Shown here piece after piece: positions 1 to 8,296 of a stretch of 64,000 nt of DNA. This DNA comes from Herbaspirillum sp. RV1423. GTDB taxonomy: Bacteria > Pseudomonadota > Gammaproteobacteria > Burkholderiales > Burkholderiaceae_D. The translations under genes and the position numbers were made by a program. The notes under the pieces are model-generated. The model saw nothing but the letters and a program-made list of their open reading frames with translations. It was not told the origin of the DNA and searched no databases. Position 1 is the first letter of the stretch. Every line of letters begins with the position of its first letter. The stretch is taken from assembly GCF_000577615.1 (NCBI RefSeq), contig NZ_CBXX010000004.1, positions 1 through 64,000 on the forward strand. Reading direction: 5' to 3'.

Positions 1-371
1 GAGAGACGCTTCTTGAATGACTCCAGGTTGCGTCGGATCCATACCGACCGTACCCCCGATGGAGAAACGAAGATGCCGCGCTTACGCAGTTCGTTGGAGA
101 CACGGACCTGACCGAAAGCCGGCTGTTCCAGGGCGAATTCGGCCACAGCCACTTCCGTGGCCTCTTCAACGCGATTTCTGAGATTGGGCTTGCGACGATT
201 GGCATCGATCAGGGCATCGACGCCACCGGCTTCCAATGCCGTTTGATAGCGATAAAACGTATCGCGGGAAAATCCCATTACCTTGCAGGCACGAGACACA
301 TTTCCAAGTTCTGCAGCAAGATTGAGCAGGCCAACCTTGTGCTTGATCACATTCTGAGGAACACTACGCAT
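1..371 (-). CDS. IS481-family transposase, N-terminal part
   Basis: DNA transposase, partial at the window edge; the visible 123 residues are the N-terminal part. ATG at 371-369. It begins MRSVPQNVIKHKVG and has a helix-turn-helix around residues 15-45 (motif NVSRACKVMGFSRDTFYRY). The stretch up to residue 120 (ANRRKPNLRNRV, then VRVSNELRKRGIF) is typical of the pre-catalytic region of IS481 transposases. The DDE catalytic core would lie outside the window. I recognise this from family resemblance of the N-terminus; no frameshift is seen in the visible part. Confidence 0.8.
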   Translation of the reverse strand, partial: MRSVPQNVIKHKVGLLNLAAELGNVSRACKVMGFSRDTFYRYQTALEAGGVDALIDANRRKPNLRNRVEEATEVAVAEFALEQPAFGQVRVSNELRKRGIFVSPSGVRSVWIRRNLESFKKRL

Positions 372-488
372 GGGGTTACTCCTTGGCGCTTAGGCGCTGG
401 TTTAATAAAGATTCGCACCTCTATCAAACCGGGTAACCCCACCATTTGGCAAGGCCTTACTGTCCGATCAAGTCGGAACTACTACAAA
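1..488 (-). mobile_element. IS481-family insertion sequence, partial
   Basis: The element runs off the left edge of the window. It consists of a truncated transposase gene read leftward and about 115 bp of its upstream end. The outer end near 487 finishes in ...ACA on the plus strand (TGT when read into the element), as expected for the IS481 family. The exact terminal inverted repeat cannot be confirmed because the other end is outside the window. It abuts the broken tRNA fragment at 494, so it may have landed next to, or helped delete, that gene. Confidence 0.6.
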
Positions 489-493
489 TGAGA

Positions 494-531
494 GAGGCGT
501 TAGCTCAGTTGGCAGAGCAGCGGACTCTTAA
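494..531 (+). pseudogene. tRNA-Lys 5' half, truncated
   Basis: These 38 bases match the 5' half of the intact tRNA-Lys at 1945 from the acceptor stem through the anticodon loop, with one T-to-C change in the D-loop and a changed acceptor position. The match stops just after the anticodon (ACTCTTAA), where unrelated sequence begins. The variable arm, T arm and CCA end are missing, so it cannot be a working tRNA. The break point falls where tyrosine integrases recombine in tRNA genes, so it is probably a scar of an earlier integration or deletion. Confidence 0.75.
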
Positions 532-677
532 AAGTATCTTCCCCGACGACAAAGAATCTTCGGCATTTTACCTCCCAGTTTCCACCAGAAAATCATATCG
601 GCATCAAAGAATGTCGCGGCATTAAAGATTCAATTGCAAGAAGTTTTTCTAAAATAGAATTTCACGAATTACATTAG

Positions 678-1049
678 CTACCTAATCGACATTCTGCGCA
701 CTGCCCGCGCCAGCATTTGATTGCTGATGTGATCATCGTATTGAGTGCCCGTGCCAAAGAACTGATTCCAGGCATAGAATGAATCTGCCGCATGCTTTTC
801 ACTAGACCAATACCATCTATCTTGGAAACATTCCCTGCGATTAGCAAACAGCAATGCCAATTCTCGCCTGCTGGGCAAGTCGCCCCCACTATCTTGCGCC
901 CACTGGTTCGCAGTCTGCCAACTGACTCGTAGCGCTTCGCCCGGAAGCAGAATCAGATGATGAGACTGATGGCCATCTTTTCCCAAAATAAGCCCTACAT
1001 ACAGTTCGCCGGAATGAATTTCACATCGAACCTCATCCACTAAAATCAT
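678..1049 (-). CDS. DUF1566-like hypothetical protein
   Basis: Protein of 123 residues. The C-terminal half has the pattern seen in DUF1566/Lcl-type domains: W-x-TAN-W (near residue 46), LPSRRELALLFANR, WSSEKH, then AWNQFFGTGTQ and ARAVRRM. Such proteins are frequent in prophages and islands, and their function is unknown. Two adjacent ATGs and a GTG are possible starts. I chose the ATG at 1049 because a GGAG box lies six bases upstream. It stands alone between the tRNA scar and the intact tRNA-Lys, consistent with a remnant of an older mobile element. Confidence 0.6.
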   Translation of the reverse strand: MILVDEVRCEIHSGELYVGLILGKDGHQSHHLILLPGEALRVSWQTANQWAQDSGGDLPSRRELALLFANRRECFQDRWYWSSEKHAADSFYAWNQFFGTGTQYDDHISNQMLARAVRRMSIR

Positions 1050-1061
1050 CATCAACTCCAC

Positions 1062-1893
1062 GAAGGTTATTTACTCTCATACACAAAATTCTAAAATGCG
1101 TAAAAACTGCCTTTGGGAATAGGTAACCACGCCACGGACGAAGTTCCTGACGTTGTTGAGCATATTGCATCGAACAGCCAGAAGCATTTCCACACGAGAT
1201 TACAACCGACTTTTGTACAGATGAGGATTTCAATAGGCCTAAAACTCGTTTCATAAATGCCTGCGAAGCAAAATCATAGAGCAAGCGAGATAACTGATCG
1301 ATCCGGGCACCGGCACCTCTTGGCCGACTGAGAATTTACCAGTGGCGCCGGAACACAAGCGCAACAGTGTCTAAACCGATCATCATTGGACAGCGCAGGG
1401 GAAATCATAGAGACTTTCTTCAGGCGCATGAAACCATCCATCGTGGACGACATGGACACGCCTGCCGTCACTATCCCATCCAGGAACAACAACGCCAACG
1501 AGAAAGCAGCCACTTGCGCCGCGCCAGTAGATACTTCAAACACCTAACTACACACCAGTGACCTGCCTTCGCTCACTCCTTTTTGATTTGTGACAGGGCT
1601 AACCATTGATTGACTACAACCAAAGAGCGTATTCAACTACCAGTTGAATACAAGGGTGTTGAACGGAAATCACTATTGGTTTTTATAATTTTTATCGCCA
1701 CATCGATAGCCATTGCAGAATAGCGCAGCAATCAGGCGTTTCGGATCAAGCAATTAGAAAATGGAGGAATGGCGGCACAATGAAGCCGTATTACGTGATT
1801 AAGTGCACTCAACTGGCAGAGGTCTCAACGTAAAAGAAGCTGCATTGGCGGCGACATTGGAAACAGAGCACAATGAAGATAAGAAGAAAGAGC
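1062..1893. other. Stretch without a convincing gene
   Basis: About 830 bases. Only short open frames occur on both strands, without good ribosome sites or recognisable products. One short frame near 1830-1940 resembles a charged peptide end (VKEAALAATLETEHNEDKKK) but has no clear start. The region looks like decayed DNA between two tRNA-Lys copies. Confidence 0.5.
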
Positions 1894-1922
1894 TTGCGGA
1901 AATGCTATCCCCATCCTATAAT
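1894..1922 (+). promoter_or_regulatory. Promoter of tRNA-Lys
   Basis: A -35 box TTGCGG (1894-1899) and a perfect -10 box TATAAT (1917-1922) are separated by 17 bases and end 22 bases before the tRNA gene. This is a near-ideal sigma-70 promoter. It lies outside the island, so the tRNA rebuilt by the island keeps its native promoter. Confidence 0.8.
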
Positions 1923-1944
1923 GCGTCCTCTCTCGAAACGAGAG

Positions 1945-2020
1945 GGGGCGTTAGCTCAGTTGGTAGAGCAGCGGACTCTTAATCCGTAGGTCGAGTGTTC
2001 GAGCCACTCACGCCCCACCA
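1945..2020 (+). tRNA. tRNA-Lys (anticodon CTT)
   Basis: 76 bases with encoded CCA. Acceptor stem GGGGCGT pairs with ACGCCCC. The anticodon loop is CTCTTAA, giving anticodon CTT (Lys). D and T arms are normal. The 3' part from 1972 onward is also present as a copy at 37062-37116, so the present gene is a hybrid: chromosomal 5' half and island-borne 3' half. It is the integration target of the 35-kb island. Confidence 0.95.
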
Positions 2021-2026
2021 AAGAAT
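1972..2026 (+). repeat. attL: 55-bp direct repeat, left island end
   Basis: The sequence from the anticodon stem of tRNA-Lys to six bases past its CCA end is identical, over 55 bases, to 37062-37116. It diverges immediately on both sides. With a tyrosine integrase next to the right copy, this is the left attachment site of the island. The true crossover core lies somewhere inside the repeat. Confidence 0.9.
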
Positions 2027-2028
2027 AC

Positions 2029-2066
2029 AAAGGGTTACAGCGCATGTCGTCTGTAACCCTTTTCTC
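2029..2066 (+). terminator. Island-borne terminator behind tRNA-Lys
   Basis: Inverted repeat with arms AGGGTTACAG (2031-2040) and CTGTAACCCT (2051-2060), a 10-base loop and a following T-rich tract. It starts two bases after the left attachment repeat, so it belongs to the island, and replaces the native terminator now stranded at 37133. Confidence 0.8.
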
Positions 2067-2181
2067 TTTCGGGTTCATGTAACCGCTATGTAACCCGATT
2101 TGCTCCTCGCCGATCCATCTCAATCATCATGTTGTAAGCTATGGTCTGAAGATACGTTATAAACGGAGCTTGGGGACAGCA

Positions 2182-2685
2182 GTGACAAAAACAGAATTGA
2201 TGGGGCCGAGTGCGAGTGCGTTCTGGCTTGAAACCTTACACAAAGTCGATCTGCCCAAGCGCGAATACATACCTCTTGCCGATGCAGCAAGCGAACTGAA
2301 ACGTTTACCGAGCGAATTACTTGACAAAGCGATTTCCGGGGAACTTGATATATACGCACCGGTTCTGGACGAAGGCACGTATGTATGGCCTGTGACAGAG
2401 TATGGGCTTCGGCACTCGCGCATATTGGGTAAGGCCGATCCGATATTTACCGTGAGGCTCAAAATCGGCGACTATGCAATCCTCACAATCCCTGATCTCA
2501 AAAAAATCAAGCTGGGAGCGTCGGTAAAGCCCGAAGGTTTTATTTGTCCTGCAATAACGTTGCTCTTCATTGATGACTGGGAAACGGAACGACAGTCCGA
2601 GCAAGCGCTAAAAAAGCAGATGTCGGCCCTCTTATATCCTCGGGTAACATGTCGAAATGGCGGAATGCCGCCGGTGAGCGTATGA
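2182..2685 (+). CDS. Island protein of unknown function
   Basis: First gene of the island, 167 residues from a GTG start at 2182; a GGGG box six bases upstream supports this over the TTG at 2170. No recognised domain. It is predicted soluble and mixed alpha/beta, with a segment IPLADAASELKRLPSELLDKA that resembles a short helix-turn-helix or helical hairpin. The stop codon overlaps the next start (ATGA, 2682-2685), so the two are probably coupled. Position next to the attachment site suggests an island-maintenance role, which is inference only. Confidence 0.6.
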   Translation: MTKTELMGPSASAFWLETLHKVDLPKREYIPLADAASELKRLPSELLDKAISGELDIYAPVLDEGTYVWPVTEYGLRHSRILGKADPIFTVRLKIGDYAILTIPDLKKIKLGASVKPEGFICPAITLLFIDDWETERQSEQALKKQMSALLYPRVTCRNGGMPPVSV

Positions 2686-3158
2686 AAGCGCTTGTCAAAG
2701 AAGTTGCGTGGACCGCATCATTTGATCAGACAGTGGAAAAGCTTACGGTTAGAGCTGACATGCTGTGGATTGACAGTAGCGACATGCAGCATTTGCAAGA
2801 GGGGCCGGAGCGTCCTCAGTCCATCACGGAAAGCCCAGCAACCTCCACTCAACACAAAACCAGCAGACCGGGCAAGCGGCCTGGACTTTACCAAGAAATT
2901 ATCCTGGCCCAAGTCGAAGCCATAGAACGACAGCACGATCCTCAAAATGCTGATGTGATCTGGGGCATTCTGTGTAATGGCGTAGGTGCCTCCACGTATC
3001 CGCGCTTGCATAAGTATGACCGTAATGGCATCTGGTTCCACTCCGGTGATGGGCTAAAGCCCTATACCCTAGGCGCATTAAAAAAATACCTAAACCCGAA
3101 CAAGACCAAAAAGCACAAGGCGGTCACCAAAAAGAAGGCGGCAAGCAGCACCAAGTAA
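2682..3158 (+). CDS. Island protein of unknown function, basic tail
   Basis: Protein of 158 residues if started at the ATG at 2682, which overlaps the stop of the upstream gene by four bases. An ATG at 2649 in the same frame is possible. The middle is low-complexity (Ser/Pro/Thr, residues about 45-75), and the C-terminus is strongly basic (KKHKAVTKKKAASSTK), suggesting nucleic-acid contact. No family recognised. Because the frame is also open for 33 bases upstream, the two genes could be one ancestral gene split by a frameshift. Confidence 0.55.
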   Translation: MKALVKEVAWTASFDQTVEKLTVRADMLWIDSSDMQHLQEGPERPQSITESPATSTQHKTSRPGKRPGLYQEIILAQVEAIERQHDPQNADVIWGILCNGVGASTYPRLHKYDRNGIWFHSGDGLKPYTLGALKKYLNPNKTKKHKAVTKKKAASSTK

Positions 3159-3307
3159 TAAATCTCCCTAGCCGTTATCCCCCGATATTCCCGGATACCC
3201 CCGGCACTATCGCCATGGCGTTCTCTATCCTTAATGCTGTTGCATGTTGATTCTTTTCGACATGCGTAGCAGCGCCGCATCCTGCGCTGTTTATCAAGGA
3301 GAGGGAA

Positions 3308-3559
3308 ATGTCCCTGATTTTGAATGCCACCAACGGTGCTAGCTTTGTCTGGACGACTGGAAAATTCGCGGAAGCTAACTTAGTCAAAAGCCAGACCGTC
3401 CGCAAACGTTTTTGTGCGACAGGTAGTTACCACGGTGTAGTACCTACCAAGTTGGCGAATGGTCGCTTGCTTTGGCCTGACGTGATTGTCACGCTGCGTG
3501 ATGGCGCCATTGCGGCGAACGATGCTTCTCAGCGCATCAATAACGAAATGGCGGTGTAA
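3308..3559 (+). CDS. Small DNA-binding protein, HTH/excisionase-like
   Basis: Protein of 83 residues with a strong ribosome site (AAGGAGAGGG, 3298-3307). Residues 16-56 (FVWTTGKFAEANLVKSQ, then TVRKRFCATGSYHGVVP and LANGRLLWP) form a compact winged-helix or AlpA/MerR-like pattern. It is typical of small regulatory proteins in genomic islands that pair a helix-turn-helix with a basic wing. The stop overlaps the next start (TAATG). Likely role: transcriptional control of the island's replication module or directionality of excision. The exact role is inferred. Confidence 0.65.
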   Translation: MSLILNATNGASFVWTTGKFAEANLVKSQTVRKRFCATGSYHGVVPTKLANGRLLWPDVIVTLRDGAIAANDASQRINNEMAV

Positions 3560-4647
3560 TGAACACCTCGACGCAAACGGCCCCGGCTACGACCGTGGTC
3601 AGTACCTACGCAAAGCTCCACCGCGCCTCTCAAGTATTTGGACTGGTTCATTCTGCCGATGGCGAGGTCACCGTGTTCCGCGACCACTTGGCGCGCCATC
3701 TTTCCAACGCAGTGAACATTACAGGGAAGGCCTTGGGCGGTGACAATCCTCTGCGCGTTACCGTCCACCAGCAGGACGGCGCGATGGATGCCATCACTTT
3801 GTTAAAAGCGTTAAGCGACTGCGAGCAACTTGTCCGTTACAAGGATTTGGGCTTTGTGTCTGCCGTGGAGTACCTCGTACACAACCCGCAGTATGAAGAC
3901 GTGGTTGCGATCGGTAATTTCTGGTCTTCGGACCCTTACGGGGAGACGGCTCGACTGAACAAGCTGCTGGCAGATCTGCATCATGGCGGCCTTCGCCAGC
4001 ACGTCACCACGCAGTCGGTCGGGTGGCAGAAACAGTCCGATGCACGCTGGGCCAGTATTCAGTCCAGTATCGAAGGCGTGTTTGCAGCGAATGACACAAT
4101 CTTCGCCTGCAAGGCCGATCTTCTCCATCAGGATTATGTGCCGAAAAATAAGGTGCAAGTGATGACGCGTTATGACCAGCTTACGCAAGGGCAGACATTC
4201 ACGCACGCAGATGTAGGCCAAGTTCAGTCCTGGCAACGCGCATTCCATACGGCGCTGTCTGAATCCATTACTTGCCAGCAGAAATTGCTTGCCTGGGTTT
4301 ACGTTACCAGTTATTCGCGCATCACCGGGCCTTACACCACAGCCGTCCTGCTTTTCGATGGAGCAGGTGTCGCTCCTGACGAGGTACATGACGTGTTACA
4401 GACGTCCTGGAACACCGCAACGGACGGTCAAGGCTATTGCTTTCACTGGTCGTCGTCCAAATGCCTTTGGGCGGGCAGCATCGAGCCCTGCGACGATATC
4501 AAGCGCCACGGGTTACTGCATGGCCTGGAATGCGTAGCGCTGGCAGAAATGTATGTGCGCCCCCACTGCCTGAAAAACCTGTCGACCTTTGTAGTTGGCA
4601 ATATTTTTTCTGAATTGCATAAGGAATCCGAACATGGACACCCCTAA
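3559..4647 (+). CDS. Hypothetical protein of the replication module
   Basis: Protein of 362 residues, translationally coupled to the HTH gene before it (TAATG) and overlapping the ATPase gene after it by 14 bases. No family is recognised. I see no signal peptide, no Walker motif and no HUH pair. A stretch around residues 245-275 (AWVYVTSYSRITGPYTT, then AVLLFDGAG) has the beta-hairpin look of viral Rep-like domains, but catalytic residues are not apparent. Its place between an HTH protein and a RecA-fold ATPase suggests a function in island replication or segregation (inference). Confidence 0.6.
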   Translation: MNTSTQTAPATTVVSTYAKLHRASQVFGLVHSADGEVTVFRDHLARHLSNAVNITGKALGGDNPLRVTVHQQDGAMDAITLLKALSDCEQLVRYKDLGFVSAVEYLVHNPQYEDVVAIGNFWSSDPYGETARLNKLLADLHHGGLRQHVTTQSVGWQKQSDARWASIQSSIEGVFAANDTIFACKADLLHQDYVPKNKVQVMTRYDQLTQGQTFTHADVGQVQSWQRAFHTALSESITCQQKLLAWVYVTSYSRITGPYTTAVLLFDGAGVAPDEVHDVLQTSWNTATDGQGYCFHWSSSKCLWAGSIEPCDDIKRHGLLHGLECVALAEMYVRPHCLKNLSTFVVGNIFSELHKESEHGHP

Positions 4648-6016
4648 AAAAAATGACGGCATCATTCTGAACTTCGCGAATGAAATTATGCTGCAAGCCA
4701 TGTCATGGTTGTGGCGCTTCTGGATCGCCTTGGGCAAAGTCCATCTGTTGGTCGGCGACCCTGGTTCGGGTAAAACGACCTTGCTAGCAGACCTGTTGGC
4801 AGCTTTTTCCACAGGTGGTCTATTGCCGGATGGCGAACGCGCACCCAAGGTCTTTTGCCTATATTGGCCGGGAGAAGAGAGCATTGAGGATACAGTGGCG
4901 GTGCGCTTAAAGGCGGCTGGTGCAAATCTGCGCAACATCATTATTCTGCGTGGTGTAGCGGAACACGGCTGCAAACGCTCTTTCCAGCTATCTGACTTGC
5001 CTATTCTGGTCAATAAAATCAAACAACTACGCGCCCAGGGTATTGATGTCCGCGTCATTGCGATTGATCCGCTGCTTATGGGGTCCGGCAATTCCAACAG
5101 CAACGATAACGTTCGGCGGCTCCTCGATCCGCTACGTGTCTTAGCCGAAGAAGAAAGTATCGCCATCATTGGTGTGCGCCATCTGAGCAAAGCATCAGCC
5201 AAGAAAAAACTGGCAGATCGTATCAATGGCAGTGTAGCAATCTCAGCCCTCTGCCGCCTCGCAATGTTTGTTATCAAAATTGCTGGCACCGGTACTTCAC
5301 CGGACAACCCGACTCGCGGCGTGGTAGTGCGCGCCAAGACAAACATCGGCCCAGTAGAGGGTGGCTTTGCCTTTACGATAGCTCCAACGAGCATCGAAGT
5401 GGAAGGCGGTACAGCAGACAGCACCACTCTGAAGTGGGATGCAGATTCACTTACTGGCGATCCCGAGTCTATCGTTCGGACAGCAGAATCTAATGCTGGG
5501 GCTTCTATCGATAATGACCTGACTGGGGAAATTCGCTTCCTGCAAGACATGCTGGAGCGTGGCCCGGTGCATTCCAACGAGGTGCTTGCGCTTGGCAAAG
5601 AGGAGGGGTTCACCCCTGACAGGCTGCGTCAGGCACTTGTGACGCTGGGCGGTAACTCGGGAAAAGAGCCAGGTAGGCCACGCGGCCCATGGTACTGGTG
5701 GTTGCCTGAAACAGGTTTTGACGACCGCCGAGATCGTCCATATGACGGCGATCGTTACCCGAATCGCCATGATGATAACCGGCGCACAGCCTCTCGCCAG
5801 GAAACCAGTACGCAGGGCTATGGCCGTCTGCATTTGCACCCACGCAATGAGGGCCGCTTCGACGACTATAGCGAGAAAATGTCGAAAGACGAAAAACACG
5901 GCAAAGTCGAAAAGTCGGCAAACCCGGAACACGACCGTACGCCGCGCTGGTCGCCTCAGATTGATTTTCCTGGCAATGGTGATGACGACCTTGCCGGTGA
6001 TCCCGTGGGTGTCTAA
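4634..6016 (+). CDS. RepA/RecA-fold ATPase, DNA helicase-like
   Basis: Protein of 460 residues. The start ATG at 4634 has AAGGA eight bases upstream. Walker A is GDPGSGKTT at residues 41-49; a Walker B-like strand VIAIDPLLMGSG follows near residue 145, then NSNDNVRRLLDPLRVLA and IIGVRHLSKAS. This is the layout of the RepA/AAA_25 (RSF1010 RepA, KaiC-like) family of hexameric ATPases used by plasmids and phages to unwind DNA. The last 110 residues are charged, low-complexity and probably disordered. It acts in the cytoplasm, plausibly loading at an origin nicked by the HUH protein encoded at 7342. Confidence 0.8.
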   Translation: MDTPKKNDGIILNFANEIMLQAMSWLWRFWIALGKVHLLVGDPGSGKTTLLADLLAAFSTGGLLPDGERAPKVFCLYWPGEESIEDTVAVRLKAAGANLRNIIILRGVAEHGCKRSFQLSDLPILVNKIKQLRAQGIDVRVIAIDPLLMGSGNSNSNDNVRRLLDPLRVLAEEESIAIIGVRHLSKASAKKKLADRINGSVAISALCRLAMFVIKIAGTGTSPDNPTRGVVVRAKTNIGPVEGGFAFTIAPTSIEVEGGTADSTTLKWDADSLTGDPESIVRTAESNAGASIDNDLTGEIRFLQDMLERGPVHSNEVLALGKEEGFTPDRLRQALVTLGGNSGKEPGRPRGPWYWWLPETGFDDRRDRPYDGDRYPNRHDDNRRTASRQETSTQGYGRLHLHPRNEGRFDDYSEKMSKDEKHGKVEKSANPEHDRTPRWSPQIDFPGNGDDDLAGDPVGV

Positions 6017-6018
6017 TC

Positions 6019-7053
6019 ATGGTGCATCCCCGCTTACACCGTCCTGCCGCCCTCGGCATGGCATTGGCGGCAACAGGCACAGCGCTGTGCCTGTCAGTCT
6101 CCGTAGCGTGGCATCGCGTCCCTGTCCTGTGGGAGCAGGTACTGGGGGCGGCGGTGGCTGTCCTCGTCACTCTGGGCGTTCACTTATTACCGGCACTGGT
6201 GCAAACGCCCATACGCATGGGGCGCGGTGCTGTCCGTGCCGCGTGGTGTCTGGGCGCAAGCTTGCTTTGGCTGATGGGCATGATGTGGGTGTTATACGGC
6301 CACGCGACATTCATGCTCGGCGTTCAGGCTAATGCAGGGCAAGCGCGCATGGACGCCGTTTCATCCTTGTTCGAAACGCAGGAACACATCCCGTTCCTAC
6401 CTACCCACAGTTTGACAGTAATCGCTCAGGAAACCACCAAGCTCGTTGCCGAGCAAGGTAGGCTTGCCACCCTTTCCTGCGAAACACGCTGTGCCAGCTT
6501 GCAAGCTAAACGCGCAACATTGGCGGCACGGCTGGATGCACTGTCCGTAGAGGCTAGTGAGGTACGCCGTTGGCAGGCCGAACGTGACCACCAGGAACAA
6601 GCGGCCCCTCGTGAGCAGGCACGCCGTGACGCGGCGCGTGACGATGCGGTGATGGCGACCGTGGCCACGTGGGTGCGCATCCCGGTCGCAACGCTGCAAT
6701 GGATCATGGCAGTAGGCTTGGCCGTTTTCCTTGAAGGATTCGCGTCGCTGTGTTGGGTGCTGGCGTTACCGCAACCAGAACCGCATGTTCCTGACCCCGT
6801 AACATCCGAGCAACTCGCCGTAACGGATGAGGCATACGATGATAACCACATGCTCCTGAAGGAAGTCCCAGATGTTACGGTAAGAAATTCCAGTGCCGAT
6901 TCCAGTTACGAAGTTCGGTTACGCTGTGCGCGGCAGGCGGTGCGATCAGGACAGCTTAAGTGTACCGTTCGAGCTGTCCGACATTACCTTGGCTGTGGAA
7001 GTGATGCAGCCAGCGCCATTTGCAAGACATTGATTCGCGAACAGGAGGCATGA
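6019..7053 (+). CDS. Membrane protein with coiled coil and HTH-like tail
   Basis: Protein of 344 residues starting two bases after the ATPase gene. Hydrophobic segments lie near residues 10-30, 37-60, 72-97 and 218-245. A charged helix with heptad character lies between (residues about 145-205, rich in Ala, Arg and Gln). The last 50 residues (VRLRCARQAVRSGQL, TVRAVRHYLGCGSD) look like a small helical DNA-binding domain. Similar membrane-anchored proteins occur beside RepA-like ATPases in islands, but I cannot name the family. It might tether replication or partition functions to the membrane (inference). Confidence 0.65.
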   Translation: MVHPRLHRPAALGMALAATGTALCLSVSVAWHRVPVLWEQVLGAAVAVLVTLGVHLLPALVQTPIRMGRGAVRAAWCLGASLLWLMGMMWVLYGHATFMLGVQANAGQARMDAVSSLFETQEHIPFLPTHSLTVIAQETTKLVAEQGRLATLSCETRCASLQAKRATLAARLDALSVEASEVRRWQAERDHQEQAAPREQARRDAARDDAVMATVATWVRIPVATLQWIMAVGLAVFLEGFASLCWVLALPQPEPHVPDPVTSEQLAVTDEAYDDNHMLLKEVPDVTVRNSSADSSYEVRLRCARQAVRSGQLKCTVRAVRHYLGCGSDAASAICKTLIREQEA

Positions 7054-7341
7054 CTTTCTACTGAGCGGGAGCAATATGGCGCGGCAGAATCCGCGCAATT
7101 TGTACTCTGTGGCCTGTTGCATATTCGGAGGAAAGAAAAATCGGCATAGACAACGTGATTTCTCGATAGGGTATGGATTCCCTAATGGAAAGCGTGGTTC
7201 TTTCATCCATGTCATAGCCCATCAGAAATTGCAGTCCCTATGTAATAGGTTCTAGAAGCAAGTCTCTACTTCAATTCATTCAAGCAATAATTTCTTATCG
7301 CATGACCTGATCCGTTGGCATAACCACCAACGAGGTCAATC

Positions 7342-8019
7342 ATGATAGATAGCAGCAAGAAGTACTGGTTCGATAAGAACGATGATTCCCATACCCAGAA
7401 ACGCAAGAAACAACGTTTCATCAGAAATCAGATAACAGGTCTGAACTTTGAGGATGAGATGTTCGAGTTACGCAAGAGCTATCAAATACTGTATCCCACC
7501 CTCAAAATCGATGAACGGTTACGCGATGACGTTACCTTCATCACCATGCAGGGTTATCGAGATCGCCTATTCCAGCGCATCAAGGATGCACATGCCTATG
7601 AACGAAAACGTAGACGTATAGGTAAACCGCTCAAGGACTTTGAACGCACCATTCTGAATGACATCCACGGGTTGATTTGGCGACAAGAATACGGCGAGGA
7701 TTGTGGGGCGCATCACATCCATATCGTTGCCTTCGCATCAGTCAGTAGACGTGATCATGTCACAGCTTGTGATGATTTAGGCATGGCATGGGTACGGGTA
7801 ACAAACGGATGGGGTGATTTCCATAACGGAAACCGTTATGTGCACTCATACAGAAACAAGTGGGGCGTAGCCATCGGCTATGTTCACCGCGATGACGATA
7901 AAAAGCGTAGTGCCTTGCAGAAGCTCATCGGCCTATATATGGCGAAAGTTGCTGGCCAGGAGCCCATTGATCGTGGCGAAGACGACAAATTGTTCGGAAG
8001 GCGGATGTTTGATCGGTGA
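7342..8019 (+). CDS. HUH replication protein, inovirus Gp2-like
   Basis: Protein of 225 residues with ribosome site GAGGT. The metal-binding HUH-type motif is HHIHIVAF at residues 124-131. The candidate nicking tyrosine is Y199 in LIGLYMAK. These are the hallmarks of the inovirus Gp2 / single-tyrosine Rep group, which nick one strand and start rolling-circle replication. The same proteins are common in integrated islands of Beta- and Gammaproteobacteria that lack phage structural genes. With the upstream ATPase it probably forms the island's replication system; whether it can also act as a mobilisation relaxase is open. Confidence 0.75.
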   Translation: MIDSSKKYWFDKNDDSHTQKRKKQRFIRNQITGLNFEDEMFELRKSYQILYPTLKIDERLRDDVTFITMQGYRDRLFQRIKDAHAYERKRRRIGKPLKDFERTILNDIHGLIWRQEYGEDCGAHHIHIVAFASVSRRDHVTACDDLGMAWVRVTNGWGDFHNGNRYVHSYRNKWGVAIGYVHRDDDKKRSALQKLIGLYMAKVAGQEPIDRGEDDKLFGRRMFDR

Positions 8020-8296
8020 GGCCATGATGACTTTAACCCATCGGACAGTTTGGTTAGATCAAGTGTAGTAACTTAAACTTGACCTGACACGCAACGTCAG
8101 ATAGGAAGCGGCTTTCGGCCCGTTGCGGCCATTCCAACTGATTTGCCCAATGTCTACCTAGCAGCGAAAGCGTCCCTGCCGCTAAAGTAGGTGATTCATT
8201 GAGAGCGATAATCTCATGTCGCCTTGAAGATGCTCGGCAAACTCCACATATCCCTCGCCCATCTCGCGCGGCTCATTCGGTGGTAGCGCTCTTTTT

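Noticed and set aside
243-491. Plus-strand frame over the IS481 end
   Set aside because: Antisense to the recognised transposase; no protein-like features.
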